Below, piece after piece: positions 28,021-40,129 of a stretch of DNA of 64,000 nucleotides. Positions within the stretch are counted from its first letter, which is position 1; each line of letters opens with the position of its first letter. A model generated the notes under the pieces. It saw only the letters and a list, made by a program, of their open reading frames with translations. It did no database searches and was not told the origin of the DNA. Position numbers and translations under genes: made by a program. Source of the DNA: Schistosoma haematobium. Lineage: Eukaryota > Platyhelminthes > Trematoda > Strigeidida > Schistosomatidae. The DNA lies in contig NC_067196.1 in NCBI RefSeq assembly GCF_000699445.3, positions 22,585,116 through 22,649,115 on the forward strand, in the 5' to 3' direction.

Positions 28021-31000
28021 ATATTAAAATTGTTTTTCGAAACTATTCATCGAATTCAATCACATGTTTAAATTTAACATTTGTCAGTGTTAACAATCTC
28101 AGCAAATCCAACATTCAATACATTTTAGAATAAACCTCACATGTAATTTATACTACTGTTTTGTCCAACTTTCTCACTCTGTCTTTATAGTCTGGAGCAA
28201 ATCACTACAAATACTCAGTTTATTAAAACATTTCAGTCAATAACTCTCAATATCATTCACTGATTTGAGTAATGATGTGTTTAAACAGAACAAGAGAAGG
28301 AATGACCAGTTGATTAGAATGTTGATCTCCCGTTAACTTGATTATGTGAATAATCGAAGAAGTGTTCTAATATATCCCCAGTTTATCGTTCTACTTTCTC
28401 AATAATTGAGTTCTTGTTATTTTCTTTATTATTTTCTAGACATATTTGACTGAATATTGAATAAAATATTGGATGTTAGATAGAATTAAGCATTCGATAA
28501 TATAGTATTCTTACTTTATTCGTGATATTCTTACTCGCTAGCATAATGATAATAATAATACACGGTTAACTGTACAAGATGCTAGCTTAGTTTCCTTATA
28601 AATGAATTCTATTAATTGGAAAAGTGTGAATCTTCTTCTTGCAAAATTTCTCGAAAGTCAATATTCTATGTATCTTACCTGTTTCAGACATCGACAACAC
28701 ACTATATTTTATGTAGGCTAATAAACATAGGAGACATAACTTTAAATATTGAAATCATTTTCCGAATGATGATAGAACATCTAAATAAGATAATGAAAGT
28801 AATATCATAATGTTTAGTCAATGTGAGAATAATATGTAAACAATTTTGTATATGACTGTAATACATTAACTCAGTTTATTGTAATTTCACAGTATCATTA
28901 CAAACGTTTCATCTTTTAATTCTGCTCAAACAATACTAGTTCTAATGACTTTGCGTATAATGATAAACAACTGTCTTATTACTGCTTGAGATTCTATAAT
29001 ATCACGCAGTCATAAGTCAAGACATAAATCATCTTACAACATTCAGTTCTGGTGTAATCCAAATCCCGCCTCCTTAATAGATAACATATTAAATGTATTT
29101 TATAGGAATTTCATTTGAAGCCTGTTACTTTTTTTTACTATAAACAGAGTTTATGTGAAAAAATCTTTTTAGTAAAAGTTACATTTTCACATATTTGCAT
29201 AAAGCTTCTGTGGTAAAACCATTCTATACTGACAGCTTTGAATAAGTCATTCAGGTTTAAGATAGAGTATTGTAGATTTCTGAGCAAAATTGAAAGCACA
29301 GTGGAAAAATAGCTTGTATGTTATTATGAATTTCAATAGAAATCGACAATATTTGGTTCGTAAAATGCTTGCGTTCTATAAAATTATCTATTACACAACC
29401 AAACAATGAATATGATTTAGTGTTTAAGTTAAATTACAAGAAGTATCTGCTCCTGATACAGATGTTATATGAGAGTACCTAATATGATTCATTGAATCGT
29501 CAAGAATGTTTGTGTAATCAGATAATATTTACCCAGTCTAACTCCAAACTCTAGATATTTTCTTTTCTTTTCTTAAGTTTCTAAACAAGAGAGACAAGGC
29601 TCTATTGTATTATAACTAATGTCAATCCATGATGTCAGTCAGTAACAGAAGTCCTATCAAATATGACGTAAACTCACAACGCTAGTTCAACTCCTAATAC
29701 ATAAACCTAAAGTTTTTATTTTATTTTAATGAATAATTCAACATGAAAGGGTTAATTAATCATATTGAAACTTATTCCACTGTAATGTTATTGTATTTTA
29801 TTGTTAATTATTTCTAAATTAAATACTATTATCTTATTAGGTAATAAGTCATCCTACTTTATCAGTATAATATACTTTTACAGCTTCTACATGACATTTA
29901 GCCTTTGTGAAATACAAAACTGTCCCAGTGACTGTAACTGCTAAGTAGGAAAAAATATATTTTAATCAGTAATTTAGTTATAATTATTAGGTAAATCAGT
30001 CAGTCCAGTGAGGTCATAAATCGTATGCATTCATTAAGTTGATTGGTCTATATTAACTAATGACAGTTCAGTGTATCGAAATTTGACAGCTAACCAGGTA
30101 ATAATATGAAATATTAAGTAGTATAGTCTTTCTAATATAGTTGTTAATCAGCAGTTGGAAAATTTATGAATATTTCATAATAAAATCTTTGTTACATTGA
30201 GCCATATTAATCTTTGTTTAATGATAGCAAGTGACCAAACCAGTGTATTGACAGTGTTTTATTGTTGGGAGCTTTAACAACATATGGACCTTTAGAGTCT
30301 CAGTATTTTTGTAACCAACAGAATCATATTTATCTAGTAGTTTCGCTAATGTGCTGGAAGTCAGTTTCTGCTATCTCATATGTACCAATCAGGTGGTAAG
30401 ACTTCCCTTGTAGCAAATATAAACGTATTCATCACTGTTTAACGGTCATTATAATACTGACAATGACAGTGTGATAAATTCATCAGTGCTACCACTCAAC
30501 GCTGTAGTCGTTTTAAAAAGGAGCAAATATAAACTGAAAAGCAAAGCAATAGAATATAGATGATAATATTCAATAATGACGTCTAATAATATGGCCGAAA
30601 TTAATTACAATTTACATTACGAATCACTGTCAAAAGTTTCGATGACCAGTGATAATGAGAACAAGGTTTTAAAGCAATATTTTTCCTGAGTAAATGGTAT
30701 ATATATAAAGCTGGGCATCATAAAAGTACTTCCTATTTATGTCTAGTCTCTCAACTGACTATTTATTAAGTTCTAATGAATCAAAGAAATAATATGATTT
30801 ATTTCGTTAGCGTTTTATGTTTTTTTTTATATTTCTTTGTAACAGTAAAAGAGACTTACTATTGATCAACGGTGTAATAATCAAGCTGTTAGATAGCATA
30901 GAATTGGTGGTTCTTGATGAATACGCAGTTACTGAGACATATGCACTTACAAATGTTATTCATTCAAGTACAAAACATTGTAATGTACATTTAAATATGA

Positions 31001-31097
31001 GGAACATTAGTGAAAACCATCTCTTAATTTTGAGGACTCTTAATAATTTAAGCTAGTGTTTTCTTTCTTCTATTATCAGGAAGCATATCTTAATTAT
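28021..31097. other. Non-coding, nothing recognised
   Basis: AT-rich. Frames of 60-80 codons (for example 28616-28810 and 30817-31056) show no domain, codon pattern or splice context that would support a gene. Confidence 0.5.
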
Positions 31098-31290
31098 GTT
31101 AGGTGGTTGGAGGTAGTCAACAGGAAACCCTGGACATATCTTTCGTGCTATTTGTGACTCATTCCCAAGGCCTGCCTGGAATCTTGAGGGAAATGGTACT
31201 TTCTGACGTATTTGATCCCAAATCACTCGGATTCATGGTCTGAAATGTTACCACCGATCTATTAGGAGCTCGACTGACCTCCTGTAGAAC
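31098..31290 (-). repeat. Degenerate tRNA-derived SINE
   Basis: On the minus strand, a sequence related to the A-box region of a tRNA (AGATCGGTGGTAAC) is followed about 35 bases later by a B-box remnant (GGGATCAAATACGTC). A tail then ends in GTTGACTACCTCCAACCACC. The tail occurs again at about 31398-31425, so two insertions or one broken insertion lie side by side. Confidence 0.5.
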
Positions 31291-31397
31291 CGAGATATTA
31301 ACAGTTCATTGATCACTGAATAATAGCCAATTTCGTGTTTGTCAGGTTATTTTTAATGCTGATCAAATTCCAGTCTAAATGAGTCGATGCTGAGACG

Positions 31398-31500
31398 TTA
31401 GATGGTTGGAGGTAGTCAACAGGCAACAATGAAGGCTGATATACTCGGTCATAATGTGAGCGGATTCGATACCTAAGGTTGGGAGCCAAAAAGTCAGCCA
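31398..31500 (-). repeat. Second fragment of the same SINE-like repeat
   Basis: Shares TGGTTGGAGGTAGTCAACAG with 31103-31122, then diverges. GCGGATTCGATACC (about 31439) may be the remains of a B box. Confidence 0.4.
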
Positions 31501-32029
31501 AAAGAAACTTCATCATCATAAATACTTTAGGTTATTAGCTAAAATATTTATCACTAAATCACATTTCTTACAAATAAACAGTTATTAATTTAATCGATAT
31601 CTTCATGAATTCATTTATCTTACTATCTTGACAATGAAAGTGATCTTTCTTAAGTATTACAAAAACTGGGTGATAATTACTACCGGAGATAAGTTATAAA
31701 CGGTAAGTAACCATTTATAAGAGGATTTCATTTGGATGAAATGAATTCTTTTCAGTTACAGTTTGTTTATGCTTTCGTAAACTTCACGAAGCCTGTGCTA
31801 TCAAATCATTAAAGTACGTGGATAATGTGAATTTTTAATTGAATGTTCATCAAATAAGCCAAATCTATATCTTAGCACAAATTATCTGGTCTACAATGTA
31901 TTTATCAACTTTTGTTAAAACTAAATGACTATAAGAAATCTGTAGAAAGCCTAGGACCTAGGTTAGCTAATCTAAGGGACTTATCAGCAGGGTGTATCTA
32001 CAGTATAAGAACATTAATACTCAGTGTGA

Positions 32030-32034
<5 letters not shown>
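31501..32034. other. Non-coding, nothing recognised
   Basis: No supported feature. Confidence 0.45.

Positions 32035-32117
<83 letters not shown>
32035..32117. repeat. (TA)n dinucleotide tract
   Basis: About 41 uninterrupted TA units. The Ile-Tyr frame across it is an artefact. Confidence 0.97.
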
Positions 32118-32120
<3 letters not shown>

Positions 32121-33019
32121 TTAGCTAGCTACCATTATACTACGGTAAAATAATTTACTATATATTACAACAATTTGGTTGTCAGTATAGTTAGGGTTCA
32201 AATAAAGTCATGCTTCTGGGGCAATCTAATGTTGTATCTTAATTCTGATTGATATTTTTTGTTTATATAAATTGATATATAATTACACAAACCTATGACA
32301 AATAAACGCATTGAACTTAATTAAATTACCAGTTATTCGAACTCACCAAATAGATGGAAAGTTTTCTTGGGTTCGGATGTGGCTTTGTAACAAGGGACAA
32401 CAAACGAGAAACATTATCACTATGGCTTCTTATGGTTTGTCTGCAACTACCTAATATCATGTCACGTTAACCAACAGAATTTCATGAGTTCTAAGCTCTG
32501 AGCAGACGTAACACTGAACATGATTCAGTATTAATTCCTCTTCCCATCTATTCCTAGACTGAAAGCGCTTCTTCTAATGATATTTAAATTCTAAGAGTTT
32601 ACTTCACCTTTAAGGGATAAGTTGTGGGCAAACGAAAAACATTACAGATTTTAGATTCTCGTATTTTCCCTTAGATATGGTAAGTAATTCTTAACTCCGG
32701 TGATTTTATCCAGTATATGTTGCTTTTTTATAAATATTTCATGTTTAAATTCTTTAAAATCTTCTCCAAACTTCGTCAGTGTTTTCTGATACTACTAAAA
32801 ACCTCAATTTAAAATGAACACTTTCATGTTTTAGATGAGGGGAAGAGCAGAAATTAAGAAATTTCGATTAATATTTTTTATCTGCTGTTTACATGCAAAG
32901 ACTGCTAGATAGACAAGCGTTGTAAATCAAAGACGTACCGAACAGATGTTTTATCCTGAAGTGGTGCTACTTGACAATATGCGCCCGCGACATATATTCA
33001 TAAATTTATGTTGTTTCAT
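32118..33019. other. Non-coding flank of the array
   Basis: Nothing recognised. The last five bases before the first LTR are TTCAT; the same pentamer occurs two bases past the expected end of the last LTR (49023-49027). It may be a target duplication, but the match is short. Confidence 0.45.
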
Positions 33020-33169
33020 TGTGGTGTTTGAATGGACTAATGATATCTTGGTACTTGTTGAATGCTCGATTTCGAATTCTAAATACAATACATTCGTTTG
33101 TGCCTGTGTCTTCTTAATTCAATTGCGTTAATCCTGGAATTCCTAGTTCATACGATAATTCGAATACCA
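33020..33169 (+). repeat. LTR 1 of the array
   Basis: It starts TGTGGTGTTTG and ends CGAATACCA. The same 150 bp opens every unit. Three bases after its end comes TGGCGTCGCGATGG, whose TGG could pair with a tRNA CCA end as a primer site; I cannot name the tRNA. The gag start codon lies inside this stretch. Confidence 0.75.
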
Positions 33170-33182
33170 TATTGGCGTCGCG

Positions 33183-33788
33183 ATGGAGCCTGCAATGGAA
33201 AAGTTAGATATTCATTCAACTTCGGAAGCTTTTGAAGATTACTTTGAAAGGTTCGAAATCTGGGCTATGACCAAGGAAGATGATGAGGATGTTAATATTG
33301 TGGCACACTTCCTCACATTCATTGGAAAAGAAACATACAGCTTATTAAGAACTCTGGCTATGCCGGAAAAGCCCATTTCGCTTTCTTATACAGCTCTCAA
33401 GGATCTACTGCTAGACTATGCTCAGTATACAAATTTCGAATGTCGTAAAAGAGGAAGATTTCGTAAAATGATTCATGAGGATATGAAAAAGTCCACTACA
33501 TTACTACGTCATCCCAACCCAGTGCATACTCAAGGTTATGCAGACAGTTCATTGAGTTTGGATGCAGTTCACGAGGATGGGGACAAGTTTGGTCAGTGTT
33601 TGTTCTGTTGCAAGTTCCACTCTTCTTATTCATGTAAATTTCGTAATTATAAGTGCTTCAAATGTCGTGATATTGGACAAGTTCAGTCAGTTTGTAATGC
33701 TAATGTTCATCTTACTGCAACTAATATTAAGTCTTGTAATTCTGATTCTACTGAGTCGAGTATTCATGATGATCATTTATCTTTATGA
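33183..33788 (+). CDS. Gag-like protein, unit 1 (33020-34604)
   Basis: 201 codons starting at an ATG 13 bases after the LTR. Residues 1-95 resemble a retroelement capsid-type region (SEAFEDYFERFEIWAM, then a hydrophobic VAHFLTFIGKETYSLL). Residues about 140-172 form a cysteine-rich region: CLFC, a distal Cys, then CFKC...GQVQSVC. The last part is a zinc knuckle of the CX2CX4HX4C pattern in which the His is Gln. Such proteins package element RNA. The frame stops at TGA (33786-33788), and the same frame stays open afterwards, so the true gag-derived product may once have been longer. The finger style resembles schistosome gypsy-type elements. Confidence 0.75.
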   Translation: MEPAMEKLDIHSTSEAFEDYFERFEIWAMTKEDDEDVNIVAHFLTFIGKETYSLLRTLAMPEKPISLSYTALKDLLLDYAQYTNFECRKRGRFRKMIHEDMKKSTTLLRHPNPVHTQGYADSSLSLDAVHEDGDKFGQCLFCCKFHSSYSCKFRNYKCFKCRDIGQVQSVCNANVHLTATNIKSCNSDSTESSIHDDHLSL

Positions 33789-34424
33789 ACGATTTCAAAA
33801 GACAGTGCAGAGTCATATGGCAGTTCAGAGTTAAATGAAATCCAGAATTCTTGTGAGACAACAGTTCCTAATCAACCGATTTATCAGAATTCTCATGCTA
33901 TTGTACCAGGTATGACTTTTCCTAATGATTCACATATTTCTAATGAAATTACTTGCAATTCTGAGGAAAATATGTTAAATGACCCTAATCATGATCGAAA
34001 ACCTGATGTGGTTTGGATAGATGCTGATTTTTCTAACGATCCTACGCTCTGCAATGACAGTCCTAATGAATTTCATGAGAATATTTCAGAAGAATCAAAT
34101 CCTGATGTCATATCATATATTACCTATCCTCATAATGTATTTGATCCTTGTGAAAAACCTGCTCAATGCGAAGCACGAGTACTAAGTGACCTCGAGTTTG
34201 ATTACATTTCGGATGGTTTCATATCAACTGCTGTTTACCCTTATCACAAAAACAGTTCTAATGTTTACTCTAAACAATGTGAGAAATATGTTTTAAATGA
34301 AGCCACATTATTCATAACTTGGGGATATAAAGATCCAACATTATTTCGTGGGGAGGATAGTGTTGAAAAATCTATGGTTCAAATTCTAGATATTAATGAT
34401 TTCAGTACAAAACCGATATGCTGA
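33789..34424 (+). pseudogene. Continuation of the gag frame after TGA, unit 1
   Basis: Same frame as gag, open for 211 codons to TGA 34422-34424, with an ATG at 33912. It is acidic, rich in Asn, Asp and Ser, with no finger or enzymatic motif. It could be the C-terminal gag region or the spacer before a lost protease. I do not recognise a domain. It ends NDFSTKPIC. Confidence 0.55.
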
Positions 34425-34616
34425 TTGTATACAATTCCAGATGAGTCTGTTCCCATCTCGTTTGTTAATTCCAATACTAATGAGCACTTTCTAGATACTA
34501 CAAAGATTTTATCTTATACAATGTCGGACAGACTCAGGATGAACTTAACAAGAAGACGTACAACCGATTACAAACACTTATACTTCTATTTAATCTGTGG
34601 CGGATGTGGTGTTTGA
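34425..34616 (+). pseudogene. Third segment of the same frame, unit 1, running into LTR 2
   Basis: Sixty-three further sense codons in the same frame after the second TGA, ending at a third TGA 12 bases inside the next LTR. Equivalent segments: 36011-36202, 37596-37787, 39181-39372, 40766-40957, 42352-42543, 43937-44128, 45521-45712, 47105-47296 and 48691-48882. Confidence 0.4.
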
Positions 34617-34767
34617 ATGGACTAATGATATCTTGGTACTTGTTGAATGCTCGATTTCGAATTCTAAATACAATACATTCGTTTGTGCCTGTGTCTTCTT
34701 AATTCAATTGCGTTAATCCTGGAATTCCTAGTTCATACGATAATTCGAATACCATATTGGCGTCGCG

Positions 34768-35373
34768 ATGGAGCCTGCAATGGAAAAGTTAGATATTCAT
34801 TCAACTTCGGAAGCTTTTGAAGATTACTTTGAAAGGTTCGAAATCTGGGCTATGACCAAGGAAGATGATGAGGATGTTAATATTGTGGCACACTTCCTCA
34901 CATTCATTGGAAAAGAAACATACAGCTTATTAAGAACTCTGGCTATGCCGGAAAAGCCCATTTCGCTTTCTTATACAGCTCTCAAGGATCTACTGCTAGA
35001 CTATGCTCAGTATACAAATTTCGAATGTCGTAAAAGAGGAAGATTTCGTAAAATGATTCATGAGGATATGAAAAAGTCCACTACATTACTACGTCATCCC
35101 AACCCAGTGCATACTCAAGGTTATGCAGACAGTTCATTGAGTTTGGATGCAGTTCACGAGGATGGGGACAAGTTTGGTCAGTGTTTGTTCTGTTGCAAGT
35201 TCCACTCTTCTTATTCATGTAAATTTCGTAATTATAAGTGCTTCAAATGTCGTGATATTGGACAAGTTCAGTCAGTTTGTAATGCTAATGTTCATCTTAC
35301 TGCAACTAATATTAAGTCTTGTAATTCTGATTCTACTGAGTCGAGTATTCATGATGATCATTTATCTTTATGA
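34768..35373 (+). CDS. Gag-like protein, unit 2 (34605-36190)
   Basis: Identical in sequence to the unit 1 product. The unit is one base longer through a G run (see 35374-35946). Confidence 0.72.
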   Translation: MEPAMEKLDIHSTSEAFEDYFERFEIWAMTKEDDEDVNIVAHFLTFIGKETYSLLRTLAMPEKPISLSYTALKDLLLDYAQYTNFECRKRGRFRKMIHEDMKKSTTLLRHPNPVHTQGYADSSLSLDAVHEDGDKFGQCLFCCKFHSSYSCKFRNYKCFKCRDIGQVQSVCNANVHLTATNIKSCNSDSTESSIHDDHLSL

Positions 35374-35946
35374 ACGATTTCAAAAGACAGTGCAGAGTCA
35401 TATGGCAGTTCAGAGTTAAATGAAATCCAGAATTCTTGTGAGACAACAGTTCCTAATCAACCGATTTATCAGAATTCTCATGCTATTGTACCAGGTATGA
35501 CTTTTCCTAATGATTCACATATTTCTAATGAAATTACTTGCAATTCTGAGGAAAATATGTTAAATGACCCTAATCATGATCGAAAACCTGATGTGGTTTG
35601 GATAGATGCTGATTTTTCTAACGATCCTACGCTCTGCAATGACAGTCCTAATGAATTTCATGAGAATATTTCAGAAGAATCAAATCCTGATGTCATATCA
35701 TATATTACCTATCCTCATAATGTATTTGATCCTTGTGAAAAACCTGCTCAATGCGAAGCACGAGTACTAAGTGACCTCGAGTTTGATTACATTTCGGATG
35801 GTTTCATATCAACTGCTGTTTACCCTTATCACAAAAACAGTTCTAATGTTTACTCTAAACAATGTGAGAAATATGTTTTAAATGAAGCCACATTATTCAT
35901 AACTTGGGGATATAAAGATCCAACATTATTTCGTGGGGGAGGATAG
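35374..35946 (+). pseudogene. Post-TGA segment, unit 2, frameshifted
   Basis: Five G instead of four near 35934-35939 shift the frame, so it ends early as FRGGG. ATG at 35497. Confidence 0.5.
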
Positions 35947-36353
35947 TGTTGAAAAATCTATGGTTCAAATTCTAGATATTAATGATTTCAGTACAAAACC
36001 GATATGCTGATTGTATACAATTCCAGATGAGTCTGTTCCCATCTCGTTTGTTAATTCCAATACTAATGAGCACTTTCTAGATACTACAAAGATTTTATCT
36101 TATACAATGTCGGACAGACTCAGGATGAACTTAACAAGAAGACGTACAACCGATTACAAACACTTATACTTCTATTTAATCTGTGGCGGATGTGGTGTTT
36201 GAATGGACTAATGATATCTTGGTACTTGTTGAATGCTCGATTTCGAATTCTAAATACAATACATTCGTTTGTGCCTGTGTCTTCTTAATTCAATTGCGTT
36301 AATCCTGGAATTCCTAGTTCATACGATAATTCGAATACCATATTGGCGTCGCG

Positions 36354-36959
36354 ATGGAGCCTGCAATGGAAAAGTTAGATATTCATTCAACTTCGGAAGC
36401 TTTTGAAGATTACTTTGAAAGGTTCGAAATCTGGGCTATGACCAAGGAAGATGATGAGGATGTTAATATTGTGGCACACTTCCTCACATTCATTGGAAAA
36501 GAAACATACAGCTTATTAAGAACTCTGGCTATGCCGGAAAAGCCCATTTCGCTTTCTTATACAGCTCTCAAGGATCTACTGCTAGACTATGCTCAGTATA
36601 CAAATTTCGAATGTCGTAAAAGAGGAAGATTTCGTAAAATGATTCATGAGGATATGAAAAAGTCCACTACATTACTACGTCATCCCAACCCAGTGCATAC
36701 TCAAGGTTATGCAGACAGTTCATTGAGTTTGGATGCAGTTCACGAGGATGGGGACAAGTTTGGTCAGTGTTTGTTCTGTTGCAAGTTCCACTCTTCTAAT
36801 TCATGTAAATTTCGTAATTATAAGTGCTTCAAATGTCGTGATATTGGACAAGTTCAGTCAGTTTGTAATGCTAATGTTCATCTTACTGCAACTAATATTA
36901 AGTCTTGTAATTCTGATTCTACTGAGTCGAGTATTCATGATGATCATTTATCTTTATGA
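36354..36959 (+). CDS. Gag-like protein, unit 3 (36191-37775)
   Basis: One change from unit 1: HSSNSC instead of HSSYSC just before the knuckle (T to A at about 36799). Confidence 0.72.
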   Translation: MEPAMEKLDIHSTSEAFEDYFERFEIWAMTKEDDEDVNIVAHFLTFIGKETYSLLRTLAMPEKPISLSYTALKDLLLDYAQYTNFECRKRGRFRKMIHEDMKKSTTLLRHPNPVHTQGYADSSLSLDAVHEDGDKFGQCLFCCKFHSSNSCKFRNYKCFKCRDIGQVQSVCNANVHLTATNIKSCNSDSTESSIHDDHLSL

Positions 36960-37595
36960 ACGATTTCAAAAGACAGTGCAGAGTCATATGGCAGTTCAGA
37001 GTTAAATGAAATCCAGAATTCTTGTGAGACAACAGTTCCTAATCAACCGATTTATCAGAATTCTCATGCTATTGTACCAGGTATGACTTTTCCTAATGAT
37101 TCACATATTTCTAATGAAATTACTTGCAATTCTGAGGAAAATATGTTAAATGACCCTAATCATGATCGAAAACCTGATGTGGTTTGGATAGATGCTGATT
37201 TTTCTAACGATCCTACGCTCTGCAATGACAGTCCTAATGAATTTCATGAGAATATTTCAGAAGAATCAAATCCTGATGTCATATCATATATTACCTATCC
37301 TCATAATGTATTTGATCCTTGTGAAAAACCTGCTCAATGCGAAGCACGAGTACTAAGTGACCTCGAGTTTGATTACATTTCGGATGGTTTCATATCAACT
37401 GCTGTTTACCCTTATCACAAAAACAGTTCTAATGTTTACTCTAAACAATGTGAGAAATATGTTTTAAATGAAGCCACATTATTCATAACTTGGGGATATA
37501 AAGATCCAACATTATTTCGTGGGGAGGATAGTGTTGAAAAATCTATGGTTCAAATTCTAGATATTAATGATTTCAGTACAAAACCGATATGCTGA
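36960..37595 (+). pseudogene. Post-TGA segment, unit 3
   Basis: Full-length, four G; ATG at 37083. Confidence 0.5.
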
Positions 37596-37938
37596 TTGTA
37601 TACAATTCCAGATGAGTCTGTTCCCATCTCGTTTGTTAATTCCAATACTAATGAGCACTTTCTAGATACTACAAAGATTTTATCTTATACAATGTCGGAC
37701 AGACTCAGGATGAACTTAACAAGAAGACGTACAACCGATTACAAACACTTATACTTCTATTTAATCTGTGGCGGATGTGGTGTTTGAATGGACTAATGAT
37801 ATCTTGGTACTTGTTGAATGCTCGATTTCGAATTCTAAATACAATACATTCGTTTGTGCCTGTGTCTTCTTAATTCAATTGCGTTAATCCTGGAATTCCT
37901 AGTTCATACGATAATTCGAATACCATATTGGCGTCGCG

Positions 37939-38544
37939 ATGGAGCCTGCAATGGAAAAGTTAGATATTCATTCAACTTCGGAAGCTTTTGAAGATTACTT
38001 TGAAAGGTTCGAAATCTGGGCTATGACCAAGGAAGATGATGAGGATGTTAATATTGTGGCACACTTCCTCACATTCATTGGAAAAGAAACATACAGCTTA
38101 TTAAGAACTCTGGCTATGCCGGAAAAGCCCATTTCGCTTTCTTATACAGCTCTCAAGGATCTACTGCTAGACTATGCTCAGTATACAAATTTCGAATGTC
38201 GTAAAAGAGGAAGATTTCGTAAAATGATTCATGAGGATATGAAAAAGTCCACTACATTACTACGTCATCCCAACCCAGTGCATACTCAAGGTTATGCAGA
38301 CAGTTCATTGAGTTTGGATGCAGTTCACGAGGATGGGGACAAGTTTGGTCAGTGTTTGTTCTGTTGCAAGTTCCACTCTTCTTATTCATGTAAATTTCGT
38401 AATTATAAGTGCTTCAAATGTCGTGATATTGGACAAGTTCAGTCAGTTTGTAATGCTAATGTTCATCTTACTGCAACTAATATTAAGTCTTGTAATTCTG
38501 ATTCTACTGAGTCGAGTATTCATGATGATCATTTATCTTTATGA
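37939..38544 (+). CDS. Gag-like protein, unit 4 (37776-39360)
   Basis: Same product as unit 1. Confidence 0.72.
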   Translation: MEPAMEKLDIHSTSEAFEDYFERFEIWAMTKEDDEDVNIVAHFLTFIGKETYSLLRTLAMPEKPISLSYTALKDLLLDYAQYTNFECRKRGRFRKMIHEDMKKSTTLLRHPNPVHTQGYADSSLSLDAVHEDGDKFGQCLFCCKFHSSYSCKFRNYKCFKCRDIGQVQSVCNANVHLTATNIKSCNSDSTESSIHDDHLSL

Positions 38545-39180
38545 ACGATTTCAAAAGACAGTGCAGAGTCATATGGCAGTTCAGAGTTAAATGAAATCCA
38601 GAATTCTTGTGAGACAACAGTTCCTAATCAACCGATTTATCAGAATTCTCATGCTATTGTACCAGGTATGACTTTTCCTAATGATTCACATATTTCTAAT
38701 GAAATTACTTGCAATTCTGAGGAAAATATGTTAAATGACCCTAATCATGATCGAAAACCTGATGTGGTTTGGATAGATGCTGATTTTTCTAACGATCCTA
38801 CGCTCTGCAATGACAGTCCTAATGAATTTCATGAGAATATTTCAGAAGAATCAAATCCTGATGTCATATCATATATTACCTATCCTCATAATGTATTTGA
38901 TCCTTGTGAAAAACCTGCTCAATGCGAAGCACGAGTACTAAGTGACCTCGAGTTTGATTACATTTCGGATGGTTTCATATCAACTGCTGTTTACCCTTAT
39001 CACAAAAACAGTTCTAATGTTTACTCTAAACAATGTGAGAAATATGTTTTAAATGAAGCCACATTATTCATAACTTGGGGATATAAAGATCCAACATTAT
39101 TTCGTGGGGAGGATAGTGTTGAAAAATCTATGGTTCAAATTCTAGATATTAATGATTTCAGTACAAAACCGATATGCTGA
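38545..39180 (+). pseudogene. Post-TGA segment, unit 4
   Basis: Full-length; ATG at 38668. Confidence 0.5.
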
Positions 39181-39523
39181 TTGTATACAATTCCAGATGA
39201 GTCTGTTCCCATCTCGTTTGTTAATTCCAATACTAATGAGCACTTTCTAGATACTACAAAGATTTTATCTTATACAATGTCGGACAGACTCAGGATGAAC
39301 TTAACAAGAAGACGTACAACCGATTACAAACACTTATACTTCTATTTAATCTGTGGCGGATGTGGTGTTTGAATGGACTAATGATATCTTGGTACTTGTT
39401 GAATGCTCGATTTCGAATTCTAAATACAATACATTCGTTTGTGCCTGTGTCTTCTTAATTCAATTGCGTTAATCCTGGAATTCCTAGTTCATACGATAAT
39501 TCGAATACCATATTGGCGTCGCG

Positions 39524-40129
39524 ATGGAGCCTGCAATGGAAAAGTTAGATATTCATTCAACTTCGGAAGCTTTTGAAGATTACTTTGAAAGGTTCGAAAT
39601 CTGGGCTATGACCAAGGAAGATGATGAGGATGTTAATATTGTGGCACACTTCCTCACATTCATTGGAAAAGAAACATACAGCTTATTAAGAACTCTGGCT
39701 ATGCCGGAAAAGCCCATTTCGCTTTCTTATACAGCTCTCAAGGATCTACTGCTAGACTATGCTCAGTATACAAATTTCGAATGTCGTAAAAGAGGAAGAT
39801 TTCGTAAAATGATTCATGAGGATATGAAAAAGTCCACTACATTACTACGTCATCCCAACCCAGTGCATACTCAAGGTTATGCAGACAGTTCATTGAGTTT
39901 GGATGCAGTTCACGAGGATGGGGACAAGTTTGGTCAGTGTTTGTTCTGTTGCAAGTTCCACTCTTCTTATTCATGTAAATTTCGTAATTATAAGTGCTTC
40001 AAATGTCGTGATATTGGACAAGTTCAGTCAGTTTGTAATGCTAATGTTCATCTTACTGCAACTAATATTAAGTCTTGTAATTCTGATTCTACTGAGTCGA
40101 GTATTCATGATGATCATTTATCTTTATGA
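39524..40129 (+). CDS. Gag-like protein, unit 5 (39361-40945)
   Basis: Same product as unit 1. Confidence 0.72.
   Translation: MEPAMEKLDIHSTSEAFEDYFERFEIWAMTKEDDEDVNIVAHFLTFIGKETYSLLRTLAMPEKPISLSYTALKDLLLDYAQYTNFECRKRGRFRKMIHEDMKKSTTLLRHPNPVHTQGYADSSLSLDAVHEDGDKFGQCLFCCKFHSSYSCKFRNYKCFKCRDIGQVQSVCNANVHLTATNIKSCNSDSTESSIHDDHLSL

Noticed and set aside
31912..32124. 70-codon frame with Ile-Tyr repeats
   Set aside because: Created by the TA dinucleotide tract.
33562..33834. 90-codon overlapping frame in each array unit
   Set aside because: Shadow of gag in another frame; it is conserved only because the units are copies.
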